In this document: positions 23,201 to 34,479 of the stretch, piece by piece | Layout: the number at the start of each line of letters is the position of its first letter | Numbering within the stretch: position 1 is the first letter of the stretch | Translations under genes and position numbers: made by a program | Notes under the pieces: generated by a model | What the model saw: the letters and a program-made list of their open reading frames with translations, nothing else | Told to the model about the DNA's origin: nothing | Database searches by the model: none | NCBI GenBank assembly: GCA_036245805.1 | Contig: BTRK01000004.1 | Coordinates: 36,627,541 to 36,691,540 of the forward strand | Source of the DNA: Pristionchus mayeri | Taxonomy: Eukaryota; Nematoda; Chromadorea; Rhabditida; Neodiplogasteridae | Direction of reading: 5' to 3' | DNA length: 64,000 bases

Positions 23201-24340
23201 AGTTTTGCCCAACTTTCAAGAAACGTTGAAGTTGTTGACCTAGATCACACGAAACAAATTGTTAACCAAGAGTTGGTATATGAACTATCGAAAATGGGAG
23301 TTCGAGAGCTACGATGTAAACAATGGAATGTATGATATGTGTTTCTCTAACAAATTCATTAATCTCATTTGGCCAGTTTAGTGAATTTTTCAGGCCGAAA
23401 GATTTTATGCGGAAGAGTCTTTCCTCCCTAATCTTGTCCAGTTTGATTCAATTCGCTCACGCATTATGGTTTTAAAAGTCGACTTGGTCGCGAAATTTAT
23501 CACGGTAAGGAAGAATTAAAATGGAAGAGAAACAAATTAACGAAACATTTTCCAAAAAGATGTACATGGATGCCACATATGCGCGCTACCCCTTCGATTT
23601 CCTCTCGAGCTTCACAAAGTTTAAAATGTTCATTTACACCGACCAACCCATCACATCTCGAGATCTTAAAGGAGGAGAAAAGGGAAAATTCAATTTGTGA
23701 GGCTTTCATATGCACGGCCTAGATCTCCTCAACGATAAGAAGCTCCGAAATTTTCACATTGATATCTCCATTACGAACAGAGTTATCGGTAGTTGGCGGG
23801 GAGCCAAATCAGGGAAAGCTCAGGGAAGGGGGCGAGATAGCACGCGACTTGAAGAGAGTGCTCCTCTAATTGAAACATATTTCAACCGGGCGCGCGTTTG
23901 CCTTTACTCCTCCTTTAAGAAACATTTAACGTCGGATTACAAGGTACAATGTTGATTGCATTCATCAATTCATCGCATACTATTTACAGCATTCATATGT
24001 TCCATCTGAACACGTCATTATGTCGAAGAGGAATGGCATGTATGCCATATTGTCTATGAGCGATCGGAGAAAAGTCGAAATTGCATTGAAACCCGCATTT
24101 TATCTGATTTGGGTCTATAACCTTTCCCGAAACACATCTGCAGAAGATCTTAAGGAGCTATTTCGCCATAAACGACTGGCACCTTACAAGATCATTGTCG
24201 AACCAGACAAGAAATGCAAATTAAAAGCACATGCATACTGTTGCTTCAAGCGCGAACCTCATGCAGAGAAATCTATTACTGAATTTAACAGGCACATTTT
24301 CAAAGGACGGTCGCTCATGGTCGGAAAAGTTAGACGTTGA
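20255..24340 (+). CDS. F-box protein with C-terminal RRM domain
   Basis: Exons: 20255-20326 (ATG after TTTCAG), 20573-20625, 20782-20840, 20937-21045, 21171-21365, 21521-21652, one starting about 21731, 23203-23329, 23394-23504, one starting near 23561, and 23990-24340. The N-terminus is basic. The F-box reads LSLLPGLCLLEIFSHLRK then IDVFNIKTANRRIFSLACDR, expected to bind Skp1 in an SCF ubiquitin ligase. About 250 residues follow that look like the repeat-type substrate region of nematode F-box proteins. The last exon encodes an RRM: RNP2-like YLIWVYNLS, helix SAEDLKELFRHK, RNP1-like KAHAYCCF, then ITEFNRHIFKGRSLMVGKV. Domain order F-box then RRM suggests RNA-guided or RNP-directed ubiquitination (inference). 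The phase between 20625 and 20782, and an insertion of about 220 bp near 23680-23910, are unresolved. Confidence 0.68.
21930..23194. mobile_element. Decayed mariner-like element in F-box gene intron
   Basis: Terminal inverted repeats TTGGGTTGTAACATAAGTTT and, at the other end, the complement of TCAGGTTGTAACATAAGTTT, each flanked by TA. The length of 1265 bp fits a mariner. No transposase frame survives. Its right end lies 8 bp from the acceptor of exon 23203. Confidence 0.75.
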
Positions 24341-25519
24341 GATTCGCTCTAATTATATATTCGCGAATCCATGCCAGACCCTTCCTCAGCTGATATTTAC
24401 ATATGTGTTCATGCTTTATTATTAAATTGTTTAAATTATACTATTTCGAATGAATTATCAAAGAGAATCAGGAGCACTAGTGAAACACATTAACAAAGTG
24501 TATTAGTCGTGCAACTTTGAATTCTAATTTACTATGAAATACGAAAAAAAACCATGAATCTGCACTGTTCCGAGTCCATTACTAATAGATGACAACAATG
24601 ATACGGTAATTATGATACTATAGATTAGGCGATAAGGAAAGACTACGATTGCAATTCCCCTCAAATGGAATTTAAAAATAAGTACGCAATATTTTCGTTT
24701 ACGATCCAAACCACTCATCACACTCCTCATGTCGCATGATATCTCAACATGTGTAAACCCGCAATAAATATATGTAAATTGTGTACAGAACTATAGATTA
24801 GACGAAAAAACGACTACAGACAAGCATGAATCCGCTTCTATGTTTGGTTGATGAAATCGTTCACACCGGTAATTCACCCTTTGGACATACTGTGAAATTC
24901 GATCGGCTCGCCTCAGTATTGAATGTATGTTTCGAAAAAAATTTAAAAAAATAAATTTGTTTACAATTCCGTAATCTTTCTACATTATTTTCGATTCTCT
25001 AACTGACCGATGTTAAAGTTCGTTCATTTTTTTGCAAATTATCATAATTGTAGCGTATTTGTCGCAATCGTTTCGCATTACATCATTATGATGCTATATT
25101 CCCTCTGGGAATGCTATGAAATTAGTGGAAAAGTGATGGTAGAAGAGTTTACCACGCACTACAACAACACTCGTTGCGTCTTCTAACTGACTAAATAATG
25201 CCAACTTCTACAGGCATAGTTGTCGTATTCACGATTGGGTGAGAATAGTAGGCGTGACTAAACAGACCAATGACACTTTTTGCAAGTGAAAGCTACTTCC
25301 CACTCCCTGCCATCCTTTCCTGCTTGCTTTTCAAAAATTATTGTATCTCCTGCAATTGTATTTTTTACAAGCAAAATATTAAAATTGAGTAACAATTCGA
25401 GGAGGAGAGCTCGAATATCAATCAAGTTTCATGACTTTCGCTCTTACTTCACATTTTCATAGCATTTTAGTTTCTGCGTTCGCGCAAATGTTGTTCATCT
25501 TTCAAAAAGTCCGTTGCAG
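24341..25519. other. 3' flank and second copy of the upstream region
   Basis: From about 24788 (TATAGATTAGACGAAAAAAC) the sequence repeats the region upstream of the F-box gene (from about 19490), so the second duplicated unit begins here. No separate gene. Confidence 0.6.
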
Positions 25520-26421
25520 ATGAAACGACATTGCAACGGCACGAAGAGAGAAGAGTTCAGGACAACGAGGTATGCGAAATCGTCAATTAACTAAATATTT
25601 GTAATCAGTAGTTATTGTATTCCTCTTTTTTCCATACATTCCCCCAAATCGGGTATGGAGAGTATGTCCGATTTGGGTAATGCCTAATCGACAACGTGCG
25701 AAATAACAGACTGTGTGGATCCCTCCGTAAAATAGCCAGAATATATAACGCGCAGAGTGATCGTGTCTGTCCGCATTGCGAAACGGGTAGGGAGAGCGAA
25801 ATGGAGAAAGCGTTAGAGAGAAAGTGTTGATTATGAAATCAATGGGATAATGGCGAGTGAACCCACGCCGAAGCCAAACCAGATTATTGTTCTATTCTCT
25901 GCAGTTTTTGGAGAATATCTATTAAAATCGTAAAAAAAAGATAATGGGCCCATATTCCTTGTATGTCGAATGGGCGTTTCCACAGGCCACTCCTGTTACT
26001 GAATTAATGGTGTAGCTTATTATTTGGATATCAGGTGCAGTCGGAAGGCAACAGGCAAGTCAAGAAGAAAAGATCAGCACACGATCAGCCAATGGTCGAA
26101 TCGGACGGAAAGGTGAAATTGCCAGAATTCGAAAGTATCCACAATAAGCGAAGTGAGAGTGGATTCTATGCCGCTCCATCCCATTCCAGTCGACACTGTT
26201 TACACGATAAAACTCGTGTTATGCCACCGACTTCCGGAAATGGAAATGAGTTCAAACTAATAGAATCTTCGACACATTGCAGGACTGGTTGTCTGGTCTC
26301 CCAGATCTCTGTTAGCTTGAGGTATTCAGTCACCTCAGAAAGTAAGTCCTATGTTGCATATCATTAACTAAATCTTTAGTCATTTGAAACACGCTTCTTT
26401 TATGTGTATTTTTGGGTACTA

Positions 26422-27664
26422 TTGGGGTGTCCGGAAAGTTCGTATAATTTTTTTGTTTTTATTTTTTATTCAATGCTTTACAATTCTCAGTGACCAATGT
26501 ATGCCCCCTTCTTTCTCACTTCCTCCCTCCAGCGATTGGGCAGGGTCTCGATTCCTCTCTTCCAGAATGCGGGTTTCTTCGAAACCGCCCAGTTCACGAA
26601 AGCCCTCACAACTTCATCTCGATTCTTGAACTTCTTTCCTTTGCAGAAGTCAGAGAGAGAGCGGAAGCAGTGGTAGTCGCATGGGGAGAGATCCGGGGAA
26701 TACGGTGGATGGGGAATCCTCTCGATCTTCAGCTCGTCCATTTTCTTCTGGGTCATCTTCGCTCGATGTGGGCGAGCATTGTCCATCAGAAGAAGAATTT
26801 TGCCCTGGTTCAGGAGTCTGGGATGGACTCTGATCGCGACATCTTGCAGTTGTTCAGAGAAGAGGTCGGCATTTATGCTGGTGCCAGGGGCGAGGATCTC
26901 CCAGTAGAGTGGACCGAGCACTGAGAAGAAGAAGCAGAGGAGTTCCTTCTTCCCGTGCTCTTCCTTCTTCGGGACGGGCGTGGGCTTCTCATCTGCATCC
27001 ACCCATTACAGTCTCCTCACAGGGTTATCGTACGTGATCCACTTCTCATCTGTAGCGATGATGGAATTGACCCATCGAAGATTGGATCTACGATGGAGTA
27101 ATTCCCGACAGACTTGAACACGATTTTTCAGCTGTTCGGGGGAGAGGTCATGGGGAATCACTTGTGGGAGTTTCGGCTTCTTCCCAGATCGATGGAGGAT
27201 ATCGGACACCGTTGATCTGGGAGTACCAGTATCCTTCTTCAACTCTCGCACACTGGCAATGGGCTTGCGCTTCAGTATGCGGAGAACGAGAGGCTGATCG
27301 AGGGAGGGAGGGCGTCCAGAGCGGGGTTGATCATCGAGACCAAACTCCCCTTTCTTGAAGCGGGAGAACCACTTATAGCAGAAGGGTATGCAGGGGGCGT
27401 CAGCTCCTTCCGACTGGGCCAGGGCAGAGTGGGCCTCCTTCACGGATCGGCCAAGACGGTAGTAATGAAGTAAAACTGCTCGGAGGTAGAGATGGGAGTC
27501 CATCACAAGAATCAATGTTGCAACTAGGAGACTGATTAAATCCTCTCACTACTCAACGTCAGAATGATGCAATACATTGTTGACAAACAGATTGCGCAAT
27601 CACTGCATTTGATCGCGAACTGACTTTTTTCCGAAGCATTATACGAACTTTCCGGACACCCCAA
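26422..27664 (-). mobile_element. Mariner element with intact ends
   Basis: Terminal inverted repeats TTGGGGTGTCCGGAAAGTTC at both ends, flanked by the TA target duplication (26420-26421 and 27665-27666). It contains one transposase gene on the minus strand and little else. Inserted in the intron that follows the F-box exon of the pseudogene. The near-perfect ends suggest a younger insertion than the relic at 21930-23194. Confidence 0.92.
26487..27515 (-). pseudogene. Mariner DD34D transposase with one nonsense codon
   Basis: The frame is open from about MDSHLYLRAVLLHYYRLGRS at the N-terminus (helix-turn-helix with FKKGEFGLDDQPRSGRPP, the conserved linker) to the C-terminus. It is broken by a single TAA at 27006-27008 inside YDNPVRRL-stop-WVDADEKP. 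Catalytic residues are the Asp of IATDEKWI, the Asp of LLMDNARPH, and the Asp of YSPDLSPCDYH 34 residues later. The frame is the same on both sides of the stop, so one base change explains the loss. Source of the cut-and-paste enzyme for this element; now probably inactive. Confidence 0.92.
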
Positions 27665-29712
27665 TATGTATTTCAGAATCGACATATTCAACATTGAGAC
27701 TGCAAACAGGAGAATATTTTCCCTATCCAGTGATCGATCACTCGAAAGAGTTAAATGGAAGGATGGATTGCTGTTCATGGCGCAGGCACATATTTACTGT
27801 TATGGAAAAAACTATAGTTATTGGGGAAAAATTGTGTTAAGGGGGCAGTCTCATTTTAGAATTCTTTGTTTTTCGAGCGCAATGATGAATTTGGAAATAT
27901 TTATTTTTACCCGCGAAGAGTTCTCAAATGACACATCCCCGCTTTTAGATACCAAAGGGCTACGGCTTCTCACTGTGTGTCAGAAGCAACAAATATATTC
28001 GAGGAGAGAAACCCATTTTGCAATACGAGATATTGGTCGATGAGAAAAATTTGAAGAGAGAAAACGCGTAGTTGATATGCAAATGGTTAGTGCTTCGCCT
28101 TACTGTATTACTTAGAATAGCCTCATGGCGACTGATGTGCTGCGCCTTGACATTTTGTTGTGCTTAAAACAATCTAAGTTACCATGATAACTTTAGATTG
28201 TCTTGCAGAATGAAGTTGATGAAATCCACCAGTTGTATCCCCTCTGTCGTGCACCAGTAAATCTGTGTATTCCTGATCAGTTCTTTAATGTTCTTCGTGA
28301 ACTCCTACGACACCATGAAGCGACCGTGATCGGAATCAAGCAAGTAAGACCAGTTGATTATTGTTCATGCCACCTTATCTAAAATAATTTGCAAGATTCG
28401 ATGTGTAAGCTTCCTTTCAACTGTCGAAACTTGCTTTAAAAAATATTTTAAAATTGGATTTTTGGGATTCCAATCGGATTTTGGCGTATCACAAAGCCGT
28501 CTTTCCTGAGTTTAGTGCCAATTTTGGTGATACTCCTTCTTTAAGCTTTCTTTCAACGCTCAATTCTTTAATAAACTAAGGAGTACCATTGGATTTGGGA
28601 ACAAAATTCGTCAGATATCATGCTTCAGAATGACAGGATGCAAACATTCACTGACTCGGAAATGGTTAGTTTCTTAAATTTTTTGAGAGAATGTGAAAAC
28701 AAACTTAGTTAGGGATCATCGCGAGATTTATTTATCGATTATTCTAGTAATTATTTCGGACTGGTTTAGCTTCGCAAACTTCTCAAGAAACGTTGAAGTG
28801 GTCGACTTAAGACAAACGAAAAATGTCGTTAATCAAGAGTTGGTTTGTGAACTTTCGAAAGTAGGTGTTCGCAATCTAGTATGTCAAGCGAAAAATGTGA
28901 GTTATATTTTAACAAATTCATTCACGTCTTTTGAAAAATATGATGTTGATCTTTCAGGCAGATATATTTTATCCGGAAGAATCTTTTCTGTCCAATCTTG
29001 ATCAATTTAATTCAGTTAAATCGCCAATTATCGTTTTAAGCGTCAATTGGGTGGCAAAATTCGTCATGGTAACATTTTGACAAAATTCTCATTTTTTTGT
29101 ACAATTGTCACTGAGTTAATTTAAATCGTAACAAAACCATTTTCAAAACAGATGTACATGGAGGCTGCATTTGCTCGTTACCCCATCAATTATCTCTGGT
29201 GTTTCACAAAGTTCAAAATGTGTTTTTATGTTGATCAACCAATCACACCTCAAGATTTTGAGCAACATTTAACGTCGGATTTCAAGGTAATATTGTGAAT
29301 GGATTTTTCACTATATAGAAACGCGCACACATAAACATTTACAGCACGTATACGTTCCTTCTGTTTTTGGACACGTCATCCCTTGGCAATCCGGACATTC
29401 CATTAAGTCGAAGAAGAATGGGTTGTACGCGATATTGACTATATCAAGTCCTAATCTGAGACTGGTCGATATGACATTAAAACCTGCGTTTTACGTGATT
29501 CGAGTTGATAACCTTACCCGAAAAACGTCCGCAGAAGATCTTAATGAACTATGCCGCCAGAAAGGATTGGAATCGTACAAGATTATTGTCGAACTAGAGC
29601 ATTCTGTTGCTTCAGGCGTGAGCCTCACGCGGAGAAAGCCATTACTGAATTGAACGGGATTATTTTCAATGGACGATCCCTCATGGTCAGGAAAGTTGGA
29701 GACTCTATGTAA

Positions 29713-30069
29713 CTGCCGTCAAGTTCTGGCACATCCCCAGCTGACGTTATTTACACATTTGTTATTGCTAATCTGTTTAATTGTTTGAGTAATACTATCT
29801 CGAGGGAATATTGCCACTGTTAAATATAGAAGCATCACTAATTTGTGAAGTCCATTAACGAAGTATATTAGTCGTGTTGCAGTTTTTACTTTACGCCTTG
29901 ATAACGATAAATACAGAAAAACCAAATAGTGTGTATCCTGTTCCGACACAATGTGCGATAGATAACAACAATGATTAGTGATAAGGTTTGAGTAGGACTA
30001 CAATGACTAACTCCTAGAATACTTTCAAAGGCAACAATCAAAAGTCTTGTTTATTATGAGCCAGTTTGA
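29713..30069. other. 3' flank of the duplicated F-box unit
   Basis: Continues the similarity to the 3' flank of the first copy (about 24400-24650), for example ATGACAACAATGATAC against ATAACAACAATGATTAG. No gene. Confidence 0.5.
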
Positions 30070-31050
30070 GTAAGAGTCGGACAATTTTGACGATGTTTGG
30101 CAAAGGCCAAACAGGTCAAATCGCTGAAACTTTGTGTGTTGGGGTTTTCCTGCATGCTGATGACGATAGGCATGTTCATTTTGCTCAAAAATTGGTCGTT
30201 GGCTCCAGAAGGCGTCATGTCGAAATCGAACTTTTCCGAATATCTAGATTTCGGAGGTCACTAAAATTAAGTGCGAATTATTTCCGGTGCAGACATAATT
30301 GGATGGATATCACGCCTGTCGAATTCATTTTTCATGATTTTCAAAAATAAATTTGTAAAATCAAACTTTTCATAGAGATAAAAGATATCGGAGAGACTAC
30401 CATAGTTCGAACCCTCTTGATGAGAGGATATGTGCTCAAATGTAAGAAAACACATCGCCGTAAGATTTTTGGCGGCAGAAAGTGAGTTTTTTGCTAGCGA
30501 AATCGGCGAGAGACGAGAGGGAGGCGAGGTGCAGCGGATGGAAGAGGTCAACCGAACGATAGACTCGGGTAGATCAAGGGAAGATAAAAAGTCCGACAAC
30601 CAATTTCGCTGGCAAAACTCACTTTCTGCAACCAAAAATCGTATGGCGATGTGTTTTCTTGCCTTTGAGCACATATTTTGACTCCTCTCATCAAGAGGGT
30701 TCGAACTATGGTAGTATCTAAGATATCTTTTATCTCTATGAAAAGTTTGATTTTTCAAATTTATTTTTGAAAATCATGACAAATGAATTAGGCAGACGCG
30801 ATCTCCATCCAATTCTGCACCGGAAATAATTCGCACTTAATTTTAGTGACCTCCGAAATTCGGAAAAAAAAGTATTCGGAAAAGTTCGATTTCGACGCGT
30901 CGCCGTCTGGAGTCAACGACCAATTTTTGAGCAAAATGAACATGCCTATCGTCATCAGCAAGCAGGAAAACCCAAAATTCAGAGTTTCAGCGATTTGACC
31001 TGTTTGGCCGATGCCAGCGATTGTCCGATTCTTACGCAAACGGGCTCTTA
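30070..31050. mobile_element. Large palindromic element, copy 1
   Basis: Inverted arms of about 450 bp around a centre near 30555. The left arm starts TTTGAGTAAGAGTCGGACAA; the right arm ends with the near complement (CGATTCTTACGCAAACGGGC). Blocks such as TTCGAACCCTCTTGATGAGA appear with their complement. The same element recurs at 33195-34130. No transposase. Confidence 0.85.
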
Positions 31051-31102
31051 TGCAAATCACTAATCACATTCCTCATTTTAGACACGATATCATAAGTGCT
31101 AA

Positions 31103-33135
31103 TCATTTACATTTTAAACAAATATTTGGATAGTTGTTTTTAACAGTCTTACTCCGAGTACTTCGACTATGGTTGTATACACATGGCAGCGACGATGGCG
31201 TACATGCTATAGCTAGGTTTGGGGGTTGAAAACGGATTGTCGAGCAGGTACATCCAAGTGCCCATAGCGCAGAAGATCGAACGTTTACTGGATGAATGAT
31301 CCTGAAGATAATTGATTGCACACACACCTTTCGATATCAACATGTATCGAAAGCACGGCCTTTGTGTCGCGTCGAGGAATGAAAAATGTTCTTACTCGTT
31401 CGTATGAGACGCCGTAGAGAACATTCTTATACCGGACCCTGCAAAAGAAATATCATGGCTAATTTTGCCTTCTTTTATTCGTATCGCTCACTGGATCCAG
31501 TCCGGACAAGCCGGGGCAACGCCGCTAGTCAGTGGAGGAGTGGGATCCAGCGTTCGGGTTGGCATCAGATCAAAGGTAGGAAGAGGACTGCAGCCGCATT
31601 CGGGGGCACGAGCTAAACCTTACAAGCTTCATCCAATCCACCGGATATAAAGGGACTTACGCGTAGCAGGAGTTTTAACGCATGTTGCGCTTTTGATGTA
31701 GAAGTTAATGCCTTTCAATTCGTGATTCCACGAGCCTGGTAAGCCATGTTTTGTTCAGTAATTATATCGCCCTGATTACATAAATCAATGATTTCTAGAA
31801 ATTTTTACTGACACATGTGTGCGTCCCACTTGACGATGCCATCATTGTGATTCTCCCGAGTGATCCTCGCTCCATCGTGACCGATTGTACTGAACGGAAG
31901 TGTAAATCCACAGCGCAAAGAAGAACTCGGCTCTGTACGGACTGGCTGGAGAAATGAGGTTTGGGTGGACAAATAAGCGAGCTGTACGGATTCGGTGGAC
32001 ATTCCGGGAGGTGGACAAATGAGATTTGGGTGGTACAAATGAATTTATGTGAAATGGAAATGGCATGAAAAGTAGAGATAACTGCCTTAGAGAAATTTTT
32101 AAGGTAGTACATCATGTATTCCCTCTAGAAGCATCTAATAGTTGATTAGGACGTATCCTATGTGTTCACTACACGCACTTCGATGACTGAAGAGTGCTCC
32201 TCACTCCCTCATTTTACGTTCGCGTATCATTACACACTTTTTGCACTGCTTCAATCAAAAAATACACCCGATTCTACCGACGCTCCATCATAGATCAAGA
32301 TCAAGATGTGGATCCCATCGATGCTGACCCTGAAGACGAGGCAACGGATGAAGCTACCCATTTCGAAGAGATGAGGTATCACAGGTGAATAACAATACCA
32401 CTCATCGAGTAATGAATGCAGAAAAAAGAGGAGAGGAGTCCAGACCAGAACAGATAGGGACTGGAGAGCACTCTTCATGATGAGTGCTTGAAAGTGGTAA
32501 CATAGCTTCAGCACACTTAGGATACGTCCTAATCAACTATTAGATGCTTCCAGCGATAATACATAATGTATTACCTCAAAACGTCATGTGTCCACCCAAA
32601 CCCCATTTCTGTCATTTGTCCACCCAAATATCGTTTGTCCACCTAATCCAGAGCCAAGAACTCACTCTAGAACGATCGTCTTATCGGTGGCAGCGAAGTC
32701 TAGGCAGGGCTGTTTCTCTCCTATTTTTGGAGCACCGAGCACATCAGAAGTGATCAGGCAGTTTCCTGGTGTGTAGTCACGGTCGACCGCATAAGGAACG
32801 CACACTGAGTACAAGACGATTGAAATTGCTAATGATCAACATCCATTTGTATCATATGATGGGATCATTATTATTGTTCCTGTTTCACCAAGATATCTTA
32901 TTTTCAGGTACCGTTAAGCTACATGATAAATTGTTGAGCGATTGGTTGTTGCTCACGATTTTCCGGATCAAAAATCGTACATTCCCAAAAATGGAAATAC
33001 AATACCTGGGCATCCAGTGGTTCTCTTCTCATAGCAGGTGTACTTCACGGGACAAATCCCTGGCTGCGATGCCTCTTCATCCGGTCCCAACATCATGCAG
33101 TTGCCAGTCGCATTGTAGAACATGCATGCGACACA
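31103..33135 (-). CDS. Cysteine-rich, probably secreted or cell-surface protein
   Basis: Minus-strand exons with agreeing phases: 33006-33135, 32666-32765, 31813-31889, 31661-31735, 31492-31612, 31396-31438, 31328-31359 and 31103-31301 (stop). The first supported exon encodes CVACMFYNATGNCMMLGPDE and PVKYTCYEKRTTGCP; later ones give CLDFAATDKTIVLD, DGIVKWDAHMC, INFYIKSATCVKTPATPRAP, ECGCSPLPTF and ACPDWIQ. About 20 cysteines and an N-glycosylation motif (NAT) indicate an extracellular protein. The spacing recalls the small Cys-rich domains common in nematode ectodomains, but I do not recognise a named family. The 5' end with signal peptide is missing; it may lie inside or beyond the palindrome at 33195. 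Another foldback occupies the intron 31890-32665. Confidence 0.65.
31960..32655. mobile_element. Nested foldback element in intron
   Basis: Inner inverted repeats GCATCTAATAGTTGATTAGG (near 32126) and complement (near 32530) are flanked by outer inverted blocks GGTTTGGGTGGACAAA near 31950-31970 and the complement near 32585-32640. An older foldback seems to be interrupted by a second one. It lies between two exons of the cysteine-rich gene. Confidence 0.65.
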
Positions 33136-33194
33136 CTGCGGAAACCATTAATATTAATACAGATGTGGTGAAGGAAAGCTCATTTTCAACATAT

Positions 33195-34130
33195 GTTTGC
33201 GTAAGAATCGGACAATTTTGGCGGTGTTTGGCATCGGCCAAAAATGTCAAATCGACGAAACTTTGTCTTTTTTCTGGCATGCTGATGACGATAGACATAT
33301 TCATTTTGCTCAAAGATTGATCGTTGGCTCCAGATGGCGACACGTCAAAATCGAACTTTTCCGAATATCTAGATTTCGGAGGTCAATAAAATTAAGTGCG
33401 AATTATGTCCGGGGCAGAATTTTATGGCGATCACGCCTGTCTAATTCATTTTTTCATGATTTTTAAAAATAAATTTGTAAAATCAAACTTTTTGTAGAGA
33501 TAAAAGATTTCAGAGAGACTGCCACAGTTCGAACCCTCTTCATGAGAGGAGTCGAAATGTGCTCAAATGTAAGAAAACATAAGTTTTTTTGCAAGTGGTT
33601 TTTGCCAGCAAATTCGGCGGGAGGCGAGAGGGAGGAGAGGCGGAGGAAAAGGTCAACCGAACGAGAGACTGGGGTATATCAAGGGAAGAACCGATTTCGC
33701 AGGTAAAAACTCACTTTCTGCGGCCAAAAATATTATGGCGATGTGTTTTCTTACATTTGAGCACATATTTTGACACCTCTCGTCAAGAGGGTTCGAACTA
33801 TGGTAGTCTCTCCGATATCTTTTATCTCTATGAAAAGTTTGATTTTACAAATTTATTTTAAAAAATCATGAAAAATGAACTTGACAGGCGTGATCCCCAT
33901 CCAAATCTGCCCCGGAAATAATTCGCACTTAATTTTAGTGACATCCGAAATCTAGATATTCGGAAAAGTTCGATTTCGACGTGACGCCATCTGGAGCCAA
34001 CGACCAATCTTAGAGCAAAATGAATATGCGTATCGTCATCAGCATACAAAAAAACCCCAAAATACAGAGTTTCAGCGATTTGACCTTTTTGGCCGATGCC
34101 AGCGATTACCCGATTCTTACGCAAACGGGC
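33195..34130. mobile_element. Large palindromic element, copy 2
   Basis: Same element as 30070-31050. The left arm starts TTTGCGTAAGAATCGGACAA and the right arm ends CCGATTCTTACGCAAACGGG. Centre near 33660. Each arm of both copies keeps a partly open frame of about 70-90 codons (for example HADDDRHIHFAQRLIVGSR). Confidence 0.85.
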
Positions 34131-34236
34131 TCATATATGTGTACCTGGATGCTGTATTTTCCCGTTACCATTAAAATGTTCTCTAGATGTACGCAAAATT
34201 AAAAACGCAAGTTACATTGATCAATCAATCACAACG

Positions 34237-34479
34237 ATGATGTATGAAGGAACGATGTCTTACTCCGGGCAGTGCAGAGAATGTTACAGGCGAATTGCGA
34301 GGTTGTGGGCGAAACAGCGATTGCATTGCGACGAGCGGAAGAATCGACTCGAACGAAGCAAAGCTCGCCCGAGTTCTGGAGAAAAACGAATGGCGCTCAA
34401 GGAAATGCAACGTCAGTATAACGCATCTTGCAGTAAAATTGAGCAACTTAAGACTATTAGGGACATTACTCGACTCTAA
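34237..34479 (+). CDS. Possible small charged coiled-coil protein
   Basis: Single open frame of 80 codons starting MMYEGTMSYSGQCRECYRRI, then long Arg/Lys/Glu-rich helix-like sequence (KRMALKEMQRQYNASCSKIE). It could also be one exon of a larger gene, because CTCTAAG-GTAACT at the end resembles a donor. Starts about 100 bp outside the palindrome at 33195-34130. No domain recognised. Confidence 0.33.
   Translation: MMYEGTMSYSGQCRECYRRIARLWAKQRLHCDERKNRLERSKARPSSGEKRMALKEMQRQYNASCSKIEQLKTIRDITRL

Larger units (their letters stand above)
25520..29712 (+). pseudogene. Pseudogene copy of the F-box-RRM gene
   Basis: Exon-by-exon duplicate of 20255-24340. Recognisable blocks: RIDIFNIETANRRIFSL near 27680, GYGFSLCVRSNKYIRGEKP near 27960, the 28208-28342 exon (FFNVLRELLRHHEATVIGIK), SRNVEVVDLRQTKNVVNQEL near 28780, MYMEAAFARYPINYLW near 29152, and the RRM near 29460. 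Lesions: exon 1 is 50 nt against 72 and out of phase; the F-box has TAG in LPDLC-stop-LEVFSHL; the exon near 28060 reaches a premature TAG after a small deletion; the RRM has lost bases around RNP1 and runs into the wrong frame. A mariner element also sits in the intron after the F-box exon. Confidence 0.8.

Noticed and set aside
26490..26924. 144-codon plus-strand open frame
   Set aside because: It is antisense to the mariner transposase, which has the catalytic motifs and the better codon pattern.
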